In this document: piece by piece, positions 34,509 to 43,493 of the stretch
Numbering within the stretch: the first letter of the stretch is position 1
How the letters are laid out: every line of letters begins with the position of its first letter
Origin: an uncultured Acidocella sp.
GTDB lineage: Bacteria; Pseudomonadota; Alphaproteobacteria; Acetobacterales; Acetobacteraceae
Reading direction: 5' to 3'
Assembly: GCF_946222605.1 (NCBI RefSeq)
Contig: NZ_CAMIIE010000002.1
Location: 1-64,000, forward strand
Length of the DNA stretch: 64,000 nt
Made by a program: the position numbers and the translations under genes
Notes under the pieces: model-generated
Database searches by the model: none
The model's input: only the letters and a program-made list of their open reading frames with translations
What the model was told of the DNA's origin: nothing

Positions 34509-35314
34509 CCAGCGTTCTCGGCCTCATCTGCGGAATTCTCGTTGTCGTGCTCGGCGCGGTCTCGGATAACGACCCGCTCTCCTCGCTGTTCAGCCTCACC
34601 GCCTGCATCATCGTGCTGGGCGGCACGCTGGCGGCGTTGATGGTGCAGTTCGGGGTCGGCGGTCTGCTGAAAGGCATCAAGGGCGCGGGCTGGCTGGTGA
34701 AACCGCCGAAGGTGGATCTGCATGACTTCGTCGTGCGCATCACCGAATGGGCCGCCTTGTCGCGCCAGCAGGGCACGCTGGCGCTGGAGCCTTTCATCGA
34801 GCAGCAGAAAGACCCGCTGCAGGCCAAGGCTTTGCAGCTGATCGTCGATAACACCCCTGCCCCGGCCTTGCGCGAGAAGCTGACGGCGATGGTGGAAACG
34901 CTCGGCGCGGCGGAGCATCTGCCGGCAAAATTCTGGGAATCCGCCGGTGGTTTTTCGCCGACCATCGGGGTGATGGGCGCGGTGCTGGGGCTGATCCATG
35001 TGATGATGGAGCTGAACCATCCAGAATTGCTGGGCGCTGGCATCGCCACCGCCTTCATCGCCACGGTGTATGGCGTGGGCACCGCCAATCTGTTCTACCT
35101 ACCGATGGGGGCGCGCCTGGCCGCCATCGCCGAGGAGACCGAACATGCCCGCTTCATCCTCGTCGATGGTTTCGTGATGCTGGCCCAGCAGAAGCCAGCC
35201 TCGGTGATCCGCGACGAACTGCTCACAATCATCCCCGGCAAGCCGAAGGACATCGCCCCGGCCGCCGCGACCGCGGAGGCTGAGACGCCGGCGGCCGAGA
35301 TGGAAGCCGCCTGA
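34505..35314 (+). CDS. motA: Flagellar stator protein MotA
   Basis: A 269-residue protein with four transmembrane helices of the MotA/ExbB type. The channel-lining segment GGFSPTIGVMGAVLGLIHVM contains the conserved Pro, and GTANLFYLPMGARLAAIAEETEHARFILVDGF contains the second. The C-terminus is Ala/Glu-rich and variable. It should form the proton channel with MotB; its stop overlaps the motB start. Confidence 0.95.
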   Translation: MTSVLGLICGILVVVLGAVSDNDPLSSLFSLTACIIVLGGTLAALMVQFGVGGLLKGIKGAGWLVKPPKVDLHDFVVRITEWAALSRQQGTLALEPFIEQQKDPLQAKALQLIVDNTPAPALREKLTAMVETLGAAEHLPAKFWESAGGFSPTIGVMGAVLGLIHVMMELNHPELLGAGIATAFIATVYGVGTANLFYLPMGARLAAIAEETEHARFILVDGFVMLAQQKPASVIRDELLTIIPGKPKDIAPAAATAEAETPAAEMEAA

Positions 35315-36141
35315 TGTCCGACGCGCCCGCCCCACGCCGCAGAAAACGCAAGGAGAGTCACGGCAATCATGAACGCTGGGTCATCTCCTATGCGGATTTC
35401 ATCACGCTGCTACTGGCGTTTTTCGTGGTGCTCTATGCCTCCTCCGTGCGCGACAAGCATAAGATGGACGAGGAAGCGCAGAGCTTCCTGAAGGCCTTCC
35501 ACGCCCCGCCGGGCATGATCAAAGCCGAAAGCTCGGCGGATCGCGGGGTGATGAACCACCAGCCCTCGCCTGTGCCCAAGCCGGTGGAATCGCCCGCCTC
35601 CGCCAACACGCCGGTGCAGAAGCAGATGATCCATCAGCTGACGCAGGACATGCTGCAATTGCAGAATGCCCAGAACCAGCTGTCGAAAATGCTGCAGCCG
35701 ATGATCGGCGCGCATCAGGTCGGCATGCAGAGCGACCCGCTGACATTGACCATCCGGCTGAATGATTCCGTGCTGTTTTCCTCCGGCCAGTCGACGCTCA
35801 CCCCTTCCGCGCAGACGCTGCTGAAACAGATTGCCGCGAGCCTGACCAGCCTGCCGCCGAAATTCAAGATTTTTGTTGGCGGCTACACGGATAACCAGCC
35901 GATTCACGATGCGCAATTCTCCTCCAACTGGGCGCTCTCGGCGGCGCGCGCGGTGAGCGTGGTGGAGCTGTTCCAGGGTGCGGGCATCGGCGGCGAGCAA
36001 CTGGCGGCGCAGGGTTATGGTGAGTTCGATCCCATCGCCAGCAACGACAATGCCGATGGGCGCGAGCAGAATCGGCGTGTCGTGATCGTCATTCACGCGC
36101 CGGACCCCGGCAGCAAGGCCGCGCCGGCGGCGGCGAAGTAG
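35314..36141 (+). CDS. motB: Flagellar stator protein MotB
   Basis: A 275-residue protein with a basic N-terminus, one transmembrane helix starting WVISYADFITLLLAFFVVLYA with the proton-carrying Asp28, a linker with a predicted plug, and an OmpA-like peptidoglycan-binding domain (about 140-265: KIFVGGYTDNQPIHDAQFSSNWALSAARAVSV). It anchors the stator to the cell wall. Confidence 0.96.
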   Translation: MSDAPAPRRRKRKESHGNHERWVISYADFITLLLAFFVVLYASSVRDKHKMDEEAQSFLKAFHAPPGMIKAESSADRGVMNHQPSPVPKPVESPASANTPVQKQMIHQLTQDMLQLQNAQNQLSKMLQPMIGAHQVGMQSDPLTLTIRLNDSVLFSSGQSTLTPSAQTLLKQIAASLTSLPPKFKIFVGGYTDNQPIHDAQFSSNWALSAARAVSVVELFQGAGIGGEQLAAQGYGEFDPIASNDNADGREQNRRVVIVIHAPDPGSKAAPAAAK

Positions 36142-36150
36142 GGCAGGATC

Positions 36151-36420
36151 ATGGCAAAAGCGAAGAAATCTTCAGCAAAATCCGGCGGCCTGCCGTTGAA
36201 GCCGGGGCTCGTCGTCATCGCCATCATGTGTCTGCGCGCCGCCGCCACCCAGCCTGCCTGGTTCAGCATTGCTTCCATCGCGGTGTGGCTGGCCGGGGCG
36301 CTGGCCACGGGCCTCGTCGCCTACGCGGCGCTGGCGCTGGCGCTGCCGGTCGCCGCCATTCTGCTCGCCTACATACGGCGCGGCCTCACACGCCTTAGTC
36401 AACCGGCGGGCGAGGGCTGA
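36151..36420 (+). CDS. Small membrane protein of unknown function
   Basis: An 89-residue protein not recognised as a family member. A Lys/Ser-rich N-terminus (MAKAKKSSAKSGG) is followed by two or three hydrophobic segments: GLVVIAIMCLRAA, SIASIAVWLAGALATGLVAYAAL and LALPVAAILLAYI. The ribosome site AGGA is close to the ATG. Its stop overlaps the fliH start (TGATG), so it is translated as part of the motility operon. A stator- or export-related accessory role is possible but not supported by homology. Confidence 0.7.
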   Translation: MAKAKKSSAKSGGLPLKPGLVVIAIMCLRAAATQPAWFSIASIAVWLAGALATGLVAYAALALALPVAAILLAYIRRGLTRLSQPAGEG

Positions 36421-37085
36421 TGGTGTTCCGCCGCATCAACACCAGCGCGCCTGCATCGCCGCCACCGCCCAGCCCGGCGGCACAGGAGGCGGAGATTGAC
36501 GCGCGGGTGCGCGCGGAGATCGCGCGGCTGCGTGGCGAGGCGCAAGCGCAAGGCCTGGCCAAGGGCGAAGCCGAAGGCCGCGCTGCCTACACGGCGAAAA
36601 CCCAGGCGCTGGACGACGCGGCGAAGGCGTTGCGCGCCGCCGCCGCGCAGCTCGCCGCACCTCTGGCGCAGAAGGAAACCGAACTCGCGGAGCTCGCCAC
36701 CAACCTCGCGATGATCATCGCCCGGCATGTGATCGGCGTGGAGGCCATCGCCCGGCCGGAGGGCCTGGCCCGGCTGGTGGCGCAATTGCTGGAGGAGGCC
36801 GCCGCCGAACGCGCCCCGCGGCAAAGCCTGGTGCTGACCCTGCATCCGGAAGATGCCAAGCCCGTACAGGATCTTCTCGATCTACAGACGGTCACGCTCC
36901 GCCATGACGCGGCAATGGAGCGCGGCGGCGCGCGCGTCGAGCTGCTCTGGCCCGATGGCGATCCGGTCAACCGCACCGAATGGGATGCGACGCTGCCCAG
37001 CCGGCTCGCTGCGGTGGCGGCTTCGCTGGGCCTGCCGGAAATGCCTGCCCCGGCCGATGAGTTTGCCGAGGAGCCGGCGTCATGA
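36420..37085 (+). CDS. fliH: Flagellar export ATPase regulator FliH
   Basis: A 221-residue protein of the FliH/HrpE/YscL type. The N-terminal half is a Glu/Ala-rich coiled coil with a short GxxxG-like run (GEAQAQGLAKGEAEGRAAY, about 39-57). The C-terminal part includes IARHVIGVEAIARPEGLARLVAQLLEEA and LVLTLHPEDAKPVQDLL, typical for the FliI-binding domain. Position directly before fliI with a 4-nt overlap agrees. Confidence 0.88.
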   Translation: MVFRRINTSAPASPPPPSPAAQEAEIDARVRAEIARLRGEAQAQGLAKGEAEGRAAYTAKTQALDDAAKALRAAAAQLAAPLAQKETELAELATNLAMIIARHVIGVEAIARPEGLARLVAQLLEEAAAERAPRQSLVLTLHPEDAKPVQDLLDLQTVTLRHDAAMERGGARVELLWPDGDPVNRTEWDATLPSRLAAVAASLGLPEMPAPADEFAEEPAS

Positions 37086-38425
37086 GCCTCAACATGGCGA
37101 ATGTGCAGGCGCAGGCGCGCGCTCGGCTCGACGGTCTGGGTGGCGTCGCCCAGGCAAGGCGCTATGGCCGTATCGTGCGCGCCAATGGCGAGATTTTGCA
37201 TGTCAGCGGCGTCCGCGCGCCGGTCGGAGCGCGCTGTCTGATCGAAGGGGAAAGTGCCAGCCTACCGGCCGAGGTGGTCGGCTTCGAGGCTGACGGGCTG
37301 TTGGTGATGGCCGAACAGGGCACGCGCGGCATCGCGCGCGGCGCGCGGGTGCATGTGGATGCCACCGGCACCGCGCCTCTGGTTGGCGAGGCGCTGCTGG
37401 GCCGGGTGCTGGATGGGCACGGCGCGCCGCTGGATGGGCTGGCGCCGCCCGCGCTGACCGCCAGCTGGCCGCTGCGCGGGCGCCCGGTGAATCCAATGCA
37501 TCGCGCCCGCATCGAGGATGTTTTCGAATCCGGTGTGCGCGCCATCGATGCGCTGAACACGATGGGGCGGGGCATGCGCATCGGCCTGTTCGCGGGCTCG
37601 GGCGTCGGCAAGACCACCTTGCTCGGCATGATGGCGCGCAACGCCAAGGCCGATGTGGTGGTGGTGGCGATGATCGGCGAGCGCGGGCGCGAGATTCGCG
37701 AATTCATCGAGGATCATCTGGGCACGGCGCGGGCGCGTTGCGTCGTCGTCGCCTCGCCGGCGGATGATACCGCTTTGGGGCGGGTGCATGGCGCCTACCG
37801 GGCGGCGGCGATGGCGGAATATTTCCGCGCCCAGGGGCAAAATGTGCTGCTGGTGGTGGACAGCCTGACGCGCCTGGCGATGGCGCTGCGTGAGATCGGG
37901 CTTGCCGCCGGGGAGCCGCCGGCGGTGAAGGGGTATCCGCCCTCGGCCTTCGGCGCCCTTTCCGCCTACGTGGAGCGGGCCGGCAATGGCGCCCCCGGCC
38001 AGGGCTCGATCACCGCGATCTATACCGTTCTCGTCGAAGGCGACGACCATGTCGGCGATCCGATCGCCGATACCGCCCGCGCGGTGCTGGATGGGCATAT
38101 CGTGCTGTCGCGAAAACTTGTGGAAGCCGCGATGTATCCGCCGATCGACATTTCCGCCTCGCTCTCCCGGGTGATGCCGGGGCTGATCGGCGAGGAGCAC
38201 AAGGCGCTGGCGTCGCGCTACCGCGCGCTTTGGGCGCGCCGGGCGGAGAAGCAGGACATCATCGATCTCGGTGCCTACGCGCCGGGGCGCGACAAGCTGC
38301 TGGATGAGGCGTTGAAGCGCGCCCCGGCGATGGAGGATGTCATCCGCCAGGGTGTCACCGAAGCCGCCACCTACATCAACAGCCTGGCCGCGCTGCGCGC
38401 CGCGCTGATGGAGGCCGCCGCGTGA
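37082..38425 (+). CDS. fliI: Flagellum-specific ATPase FliI
   Basis: A 447-residue F1-like ATPase. Walker A is AGSGVGKT at 171-178, Walker B is NVLLVVDSLTRLAMALREI, and the ATPase signature PPSAFGALSAYVERAGN and SLSRVMPGLIGEEH follow. It unfolds or releases export substrates at the base of the export gate with FliH and FliJ. It overlaps fliH (ATGA) and fliJ (GTGA). Confidence 0.97.
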   Translation: MSLNMANVQAQARARLDGLGGVAQARRYGRIVRANGEILHVSGVRAPVGARCLIEGESASLPAEVVGFEADGLLVMAEQGTRGIARGARVHVDATGTAPLVGEALLGRVLDGHGAPLDGLAPPALTASWPLRGRPVNPMHRARIEDVFESGVRAIDALNTMGRGMRIGLFAGSGVGKTTLLGMMARNAKADVVVVAMIGERGREIREFIEDHLGTARARCVVVASPADDTALGRVHGAYRAAAMAEYFRAQGQNVLLVVDSLTRLAMALREIGLAAGEPPAVKGYPPSAFGALSAYVERAGNGAPGQGSITAIYTVLVEGDDHVGDPIADTARAVLDGHIVLSRKLVEAAMYPPIDISASLSRVMPGLIGEEHKALASRYRALWARRAEKQDIIDLGAYAPGRDKLLDEALKRAPAMEDVIRQGVTEAATYINSLAALRAALMEAAA

Positions 38426-38841
38426 AATCCTCATTGCTCAGCAAGCTGGAAATGCTGGCCGCGGCCGAGGAGGCGAAGCGCGCCGAGGCGCTGCGCCGCG
38501 CCCAGGCGGCGCTGGCGCAGGCGCAGGGCCAGCAGGAGGTGCTGCATGCCTACCGCGCCCGGCTCGCCGCCAGCGTGCAGACCGGCCAGACCGTGAGCGC
38601 CGCGCAGATCCGCAGCGCCGGGCTGTTCGCCGAGGCGGGGCTGAGCGCGCTGGAGCAAGTCGGCCAGAGCGCCGCGCGGGCGCAGACCAGCATCGCCACC
38701 GCCCGCGCGCAATTGCTGGAGGCCCAGGCGCAGCACCGCAAATTGCAAACCGCCACCGATGCGGCGCGGCGCCAGGAGGCGCAGCACGCCGAAACCCGCG
38801 CCGAGCGCGCCCTCACCCTCGCCCGCCGCAAGGAGCGTTGA
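38422..38841 (+). CDS. fliJ: Flagellar export chaperone-like protein FliJ
   Basis: A 139-residue protein that is almost entirely one long antiparallel coiled coil rich in Ala, Gln, Arg and Glu, as FliJ is. Sequence conservation in FliJ is low, so the call rests on size, coiled-coil nature and position after fliI. Translation starts at a GTG that overlaps the fliI stop codon. Confidence 0.8.
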   Translation: MKSSLLSKLEMLAAAEEAKRAEALRRAQAALAQAQGQQEVLHAYRARLAASVQTGQTVSAAQIRSAGLFAEAGLSALEQVGQSAARAQTSIATARAQLLEAQAQHRKLQTATDAARRQEAQHAETRAERALTLARRKER

Positions 38842-38843
38842 AG

Positions 38844-40067
38844 ATGGATCTCTCTCTCTACACCAATTTCAGCAATTCGCTGGCCAAGCAGGAATCGCAG
38901 ATCAGTCTGCTGCAGCAGGAAATCTCCACCGGCCTCGCGGTGCAGACGCCCGACCAGAACCCCGCCGCCTACGCCGCCGCGGCCATCGGGCAGGACCAGG
39001 TGGCCTCGCTCGCCAGCGACAACACCAATCAGGCCGCGATCCAGTCCCAGCTTGGCACCGTTTCGGATACCTACGGCTCCGTCAGCACTTTGCTCAATTC
39101 CGTGCAATCGGTGGTCGAGCAAGCTCTGAATGCCACCACCAACCCGCAGGACATGGCCTCCCTTGCCACCCAGGTGCAGGTGGATCAGCAGCAGATGCTC
39201 TCGCTCGCCAACACGCAAGGCACCAGCGGCGCCTACATTTTTGCCGGCACGCGCGGCTCCATCGAGCCCTTCCAGCGCGACCCGACCACCGGCCAGATCG
39301 TCTATCTCGGCGATGGCGGCAGCAGTCAGGCGGCGATTTCGCCGAGCGCCCAGGCCTCGGCGGTGACCAATGGCGAGGTCTTCGTCTCCGGCCTGTCGGG
39401 CGATGGCACCGCCAGCATTACCGCCGCCAGCAGCAATACCGGCACCGCCACGCTGATCTCCGAAGGTGTGGCCAACAGCGCCCAGGCCAGCGCCTTCCAG
39501 CAGGGCAGCGGCAACATCACCATCGCCTTCGCGCAAGGCGCCAGCGGCATGACCTACAGCGCCACGGATGCCAGCGGCAATGTGGTGGCCAGCGGCACCG
39601 TCTCCAGCGCCGCTGACAGCACCACCAGCCTCCAGCTTGCCGGCTCCACCTACCAAATCCAGGGCAGCCCCGCGGCCGGCGACAGCTTCACCCTCTCCCC
39701 CGCCCGCCCGCAAAGCGTGTTCACGCTGCTGCAGAACCTCGTCAGTACACTGAGCACCGCGAGCAGCGGCAGCGCCGGCGCGGCGCAGACCCGCCAGGCG
39801 CTGAACCAGAGCCTGGCCGGGCTGGCGCAATACCAGTCCGACGTGCTCACCGCCCAGGCGCAGACCGGCGTGACGCTGCAGGCCGTGCAGACCGCCAGCA
39901 CCAGCAACGCCACCGCCTCCGCCACCATCCAGACCGCCGACAATGCGGCAACGGCGGTGGATATGCCGACGGCCTTGACCAATCTGGATCAGAGCATGAC
40001 GGCGATGGAGGCGGCGATGAAAAGCTTCGCCGCCGTGCAGGGCCTCAGCCTGTTCCAGTATCTCTAA
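38844..40067 (+). CDS. flgL: Flagellar hook-associated protein 3, FlgL
   Basis: A 407-residue junction protein. The ATG at 38844 follows AAGGAG at 8 nt. The N-terminus LYTNFSNSLAKQESQISLLQQEISTGLAVQTPDQNPAAYAAA is flagellin-like, as in FlgL, and the segment DMASLATQVQVDQQQMLSLANTQGTSGAYIFAGTRGSIEPF is the classical FlgL mark. The C-terminal helix region ends with QGLSLFQYL. Confidence 0.94.
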   Translation: MDLSLYTNFSNSLAKQESQISLLQQEISTGLAVQTPDQNPAAYAAAAIGQDQVASLASDNTNQAAIQSQLGTVSDTYGSVSTLLNSVQSVVEQALNATTNPQDMASLATQVQVDQQQMLSLANTQGTSGAYIFAGTRGSIEPFQRDPTTGQIVYLGDGGSSQAAISPSAQASAVTNGEVFVSGLSGDGTASITAASSNTGTATLISEGVANSAQASAFQQGSGNITIAFAQGASGMTYSATDASGNVVASGTVSSAADSTTSLQLAGSTYQIQGSPAAGDSFTLSPARPQSVFTLLQNLVSTLSTASSGSAGAAQTRQALNQSLAGLAQYQSDVLTAQAQTGVTLQAVQTASTSNATASATIQTADNAATAVDMPTALTNLDQSMTAMEAAMKSFAAVQGLSLFQYL

Positions 40068-40079
40068 GGATTTTCCAGC

Positions 40080-43000
40080 GTGTCTGATGTGATCTTCATT
40101 GTCGGCTATTATCGCAGCGGCACCTCGGGCCTGTCGGGCGCGCTCACCAAGCTCGGCGTCGAGATCCAGAGCGAAGCCGCCGCCAATGAGCATAATCCGC
40201 TCGGCTTCTACGAAGTTCCGGAGCTGATCCAGTTCGATGTGGAGCTGATGAACAGCCTCGGCATGCAATGGGGCGATGTCGCGGCGCTGCCGGTAGGCTG
40301 GCATATGCGGCCGGAGCTGGCGCGCTTCACCGCCCGGCTGGACCAGATTTTGCGCCGGCGCTTTCCGCCCGCGACCAAACTCTGGGGCATCAAGCATCCG
40401 CATCTCTGCCATCTGCTGCCGCTTTACGAAAACGCCGTGCGCCAGGCCGGGCATACGCCGCATGTGGTGCATATTTTCCGCGACCCCGCCACCTCCGCCG
40501 CCAGCCAGCTGCTGAAGAACGGGCTCTCGCGCGCGCATGCGCTGCTGCTCTGGCTGGGCTACGCCACCGCGGCGGAGCGCAATGCCAGGCATCTGAAACG
40601 CAGCTGGCTCACTTATGGCAATTTGCTGGCGCACCCCGAGGCCTGCTTCCGGCAGCTGGAGGCGGATCTCGGCCTGCCGCTGACCAGGCTGCGCCCGGAT
40701 GGCATGGCGCAGGCGAAAGCCTATCTCACCGGCGAGCTGAACCGCAGCAAGGCACTGCCGGCGGAAGGGCTGTACCCGCCGCTGGAACGGCTGGTGGCAC
40801 GGCTCTGGGAGGCCATCGAGGCCGGCGATCACAGCCCGGCCCTGTGGGATGAAATCGGCACCCAGACCGCCGAAATCGCCAGCTTCCTGGCCGAAATCCG
40901 CGAGAGCCGGCTGCGCGTCCTGCCCGGCCTTGGCGGCCCGGTGGAGCAGCCTCTGGCCAACGCCCCCGCCCCGGCGGCGGCGCTGCGCCCGCCCGAGCGG
41001 CTGGACGATGCCGCCCAGGCCCGGCTGGCGCTGCTCTGCGCCGAACAGACCATCCTGCCGCGCATCGCCGTGGTCATCGCCGCCCCTGGCGGGCGGGCCA
41101 GCGCCATCGGCGAAACGCTGGCGACGCTGCAAGGCCAATGGCGCAAGGCGGATCTGATCCGGCTGGTCTCGGTCGATCCGGCAACGGTGGAGGGCATCGA
41201 GACCATCGAGGCCCCGGCCGCGCCGGGCGGGGTGAGTGCCACGCTCTGCGCCACGCTGAACGCGCTGGCCCGCGACTATGATTACGTCGCGGCGCTGAAT
41301 GCCGGCGACAAGCTCGACCCGGACGCGCTGCAGCGCTTCGCCCTGGAGGCGGCACGCGCCGGGATGCCGGATCTGCTCTATTGCGACGAGATCGTCCCTA
41401 GCGCGGATGCCCCCTGGGTGCGCTACAAGCCGGGCTGGGATGTCACCCGGCTGCGCCAATCCGCCTATCTGGGCGACTGGGTCTGGTACAAGGGCGCCCC
41501 CCTGGCGCGGCTCGGCGGGTTCGATAGCAGCCGCGCCGGGGCTGAGGAATATGATTACCAGCTGCGTCTGAGCGAGACCGCGCCGCGTATCCGCCGCCTG
41601 CCCGAGGCCCTGTTCGTGCGCGACAATGCGGCAAGGCGCGACGATATCGCGGTGGAGGATTTCGTCGCCGCCGCTGAAACGGCGCTGGCCAGCCACCTCG
41701 CCCGGCTGGGCATGCCGGCCGCCATCGGCAAGCGGCAATTTGTCGGGCTGTTCCAGCATGAGCGCGCGGTTGCCGATCCCGGCACCGCGATCATCCTGCT
41801 CTGCGACGGGGCGGATGTCGCCACCGTCAATCAGCGCCTCACCGCGCTGCTGGCGCCCCCGGTGGCGCAACTGCCGGTGATTCTGGCCGCCTTCGCGCCG
41901 CGCGCCGATGTCGCCGATTATTTCGCGCAGATCGACGCGCAGCGCGCCAGCCTGGGGCAGAGCGTGCGCGCCATCACCGCCACCGGCGCGGCCGGCTTCG
42001 CCGAAGCGCTGGCGCTGGTGGAGGCGCCGCATCTCGCCATTCTGGATGCCCGCGCCACCCCCGCCACGCCGGACTGGCTTGCCGTGCTGCGCGCCAAGCT
42101 GGCCGACCCAGGGGTGGCGATGGCCGGCGGGCGCACGCTGGTGCCCGGCGCCGGCGGCACCAGCCAGCCAATGCTGCAGGGGCCCATCGTCATCGGCGCG
42201 CCGGTGCGGCTTGGCCATGGCTACGCACCGGAGTCCGGGCGCATGGGGGCCTGGCTGCTGGTGGACCAGGAAGCCAGCGCCATCACCCCGCCCGGCCTGC
42301 TGGCCCGCACCAAGCTGCTGCGCGGCTGTGCCCTGGCCGATCTCTCCGGCGATGCGTTCTGGATCGATCTCTGCGCCCAGCTGCGCGCTGCTGGCCATCG
42401 CCTGGTCTGGACCCCGGATGCGAGCTTTGAAGCGGCACAGCCGATCTTCGCGATCGACCAGGAGGGGCGCTTCCGCGCCGGCAGCCAGGCCGCCGCCGCG
42501 CTGCCCTGGCGCGATGACTACCACCACCCCGCCCTCTCGCTGCGCGACGATCTGCTGGTGCCGGAAACCCGCACCGGCTTCATCGCCGCCACGCCGGAGG
42601 ATGCCGCCTCGGTGCTGTTCACCGGCCCGGGGCTGGGGGCGGAGCCGATCCTCGCCGCCGCCCGCGCCCTGCGCGCCGCCGCCCGGCTGGATGCCGGCTG
42701 GGGCCCGGAGCCGGTGACCGCCGCCGAACTTGGCCGGCGCGATGCCGCCAGCTGGGTGCGGGTGAACCCGGACGGCACCCCGCCTTTGGCCGACGCCCCC
42801 TACACCGCCTTGTTCTCGGCCCCGCCGCGGCCAGGGGCGGAGCTGGCGGCTGCGCGCGCGCAGGCGGTCTATGCCACCTCGCCGGCGCTGGTCGGCGCGC
42901 TGCGCGCCCTGGGCGCGCCCGCCCCGCAGCTCTGGCGCCCGGCCCTGCGCCGCGCCAACTGGGAGAGCCTGACCCTGGGCACCGGCATGAACACCCGCCC

Positions 43001-43493
43001 GCGGGTGCTCTGGTTCGACGAGGGCGACACCCCGTCCTGGTTCGCCGGGCTGGTCAACGAGACCGCCGAGGAGGTGAGCTGGATCATCGTCGAGCAGCCA
43101 GGCGCGAGCTATGAGGGCGAGGTGACGCGCCTGCCCCGGCATCTGGACGAAGCGCTCTGGGCGCGGGATCTGGCCGGGCTGGCCCCGCATGTGCTGCTGC
43201 GCCCGGCCGGCAAGGCGGCTTTGGGGGATTGCTATTTCACCCTGCTCGCCGCCGCCGCCGGGGCGCATCTGATCCTCGATCAGCGGCTGGACACCCCGGC
43301 CAGCCTGCCCGCCGAGCGTCTGGGCCAGGCCGCCTCGCTCTGGAAGAGCCGGCTGCTCTGCGCGGTGAAGGATCTGCGCGGCACGCTGGCCTCCGGCAAA
43401 GCCACGAGGGAGGCGGCGCTGGCGCTGCCTTCGGTGGAGGAGCTGCCCACGCCCTGGGCGCAGCCGCAACCAATGCTGGAGGCCGCGCAATGA
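40080..43493 (+). CDS. Sulfotransferase-glycosyltransferase fusion, candidate flagellin-modifying enzyme
   Basis: An 1137-residue protein from a GTG with an AAGGA site 9 nt upstream. Residues 1-295 look like a sulfotransferase, with the PAPS loop GYYRSGTSGLSG (8-19) and a later FRDPATSAAS like the 3'-phosphate site. Residues about 310-560 and 590-800 resemble two RfbC-like GT2 glycosyltransferase units (YVAALNAGDKLDPDAL, DLLYCDE, EYDYQLRLSE; then GHRLVWTPDASFEA). The last 250 residues resemble a GT1/GT4-like C-terminal domain. The DxD site is weak in both GT2 units. It lies between flgL and flgA, just upstream of flagellin. Substrate unknown. Confidence 0.72.
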   Translation: MSDVIFIVGYYRSGTSGLSGALTKLGVEIQSEAAANEHNPLGFYEVPELIQFDVELMNSLGMQWGDVAALPVGWHMRPELARFTARLDQILRRRFPPATKLWGIKHPHLCHLLPLYENAVRQAGHTPHVVHIFRDPATSAASQLLKNGLSRAHALLLWLGYATAAERNARHLKRSWLTYGNLLAHPEACFRQLEADLGLPLTRLRPDGMAQAKAYLTGELNRSKALPAEGLYPPLERLVARLWEAIEAGDHSPALWDEIGTQTAEIASFLAEIRESRLRVLPGLGGPVEQPLANAPAPAAALRPPERLDDAAQARLALLCAEQTILPRIAVVIAAPGGRASAIGETLATLQGQWRKADLIRLVSVDPATVEGIETIEAPAAPGGVSATLCATLNALARDYDYVAALNAGDKLDPDALQRFALEAARAGMPDLLYCDEIVPSADAPWVRYKPGWDVTRLRQSAYLGDWVWYKGAPLARLGGFDSSRAGAEEYDYQLRLSETAPRIRRLPEALFVRDNAARRDDIAVEDFVAAAETALASHLARLGMPAAIGKRQFVGLFQHERAVADPGTAIILLCDGADVATVNQRLTALLAPPVAQLPVILAAFAPRADVADYFAQIDAQRASLGQSVRAITATGAAGFAEALALVEAPHLAILDARATPATPDWLAVLRAKLADPGVAMAGGRTLVPGAGGTSQPMLQGPIVIGAPVRLGHGYAPESGRMGAWLLVDQEASAITPPGLLARTKLLRGCALADLSGDAFWIDLCAQLRAAGHRLVWTPDASFEAAQPIFAIDQEGRFRAGSQAAAALPWRDDYHHPALSLRDDLLVPETRTGFIAATPEDAASVLFTGPGLGAEPILAAARALRAAARLDAGWGPEPVTAAELGRRDAASWVRVNPDGTPPLADAPYTALFSAPPRPGAELAAARAQAVYATSPALVGALRALGAPAPQLWRPALRRANWESLTLGTGMNTRPRVLWFDEGDTPSWFAGLVNETAEEVSWIIVEQPGASYEGEVTRLPRHLDEALWARDLAGLAPHVLLRPAGKAALGDCYFTLLAAAAGAHLILDQRLDTPASLPAERLGQAASLWKSRLLCAVKDLRGTLASGKATREAALALPSVEELPTPWAQPQPMLEAAQ

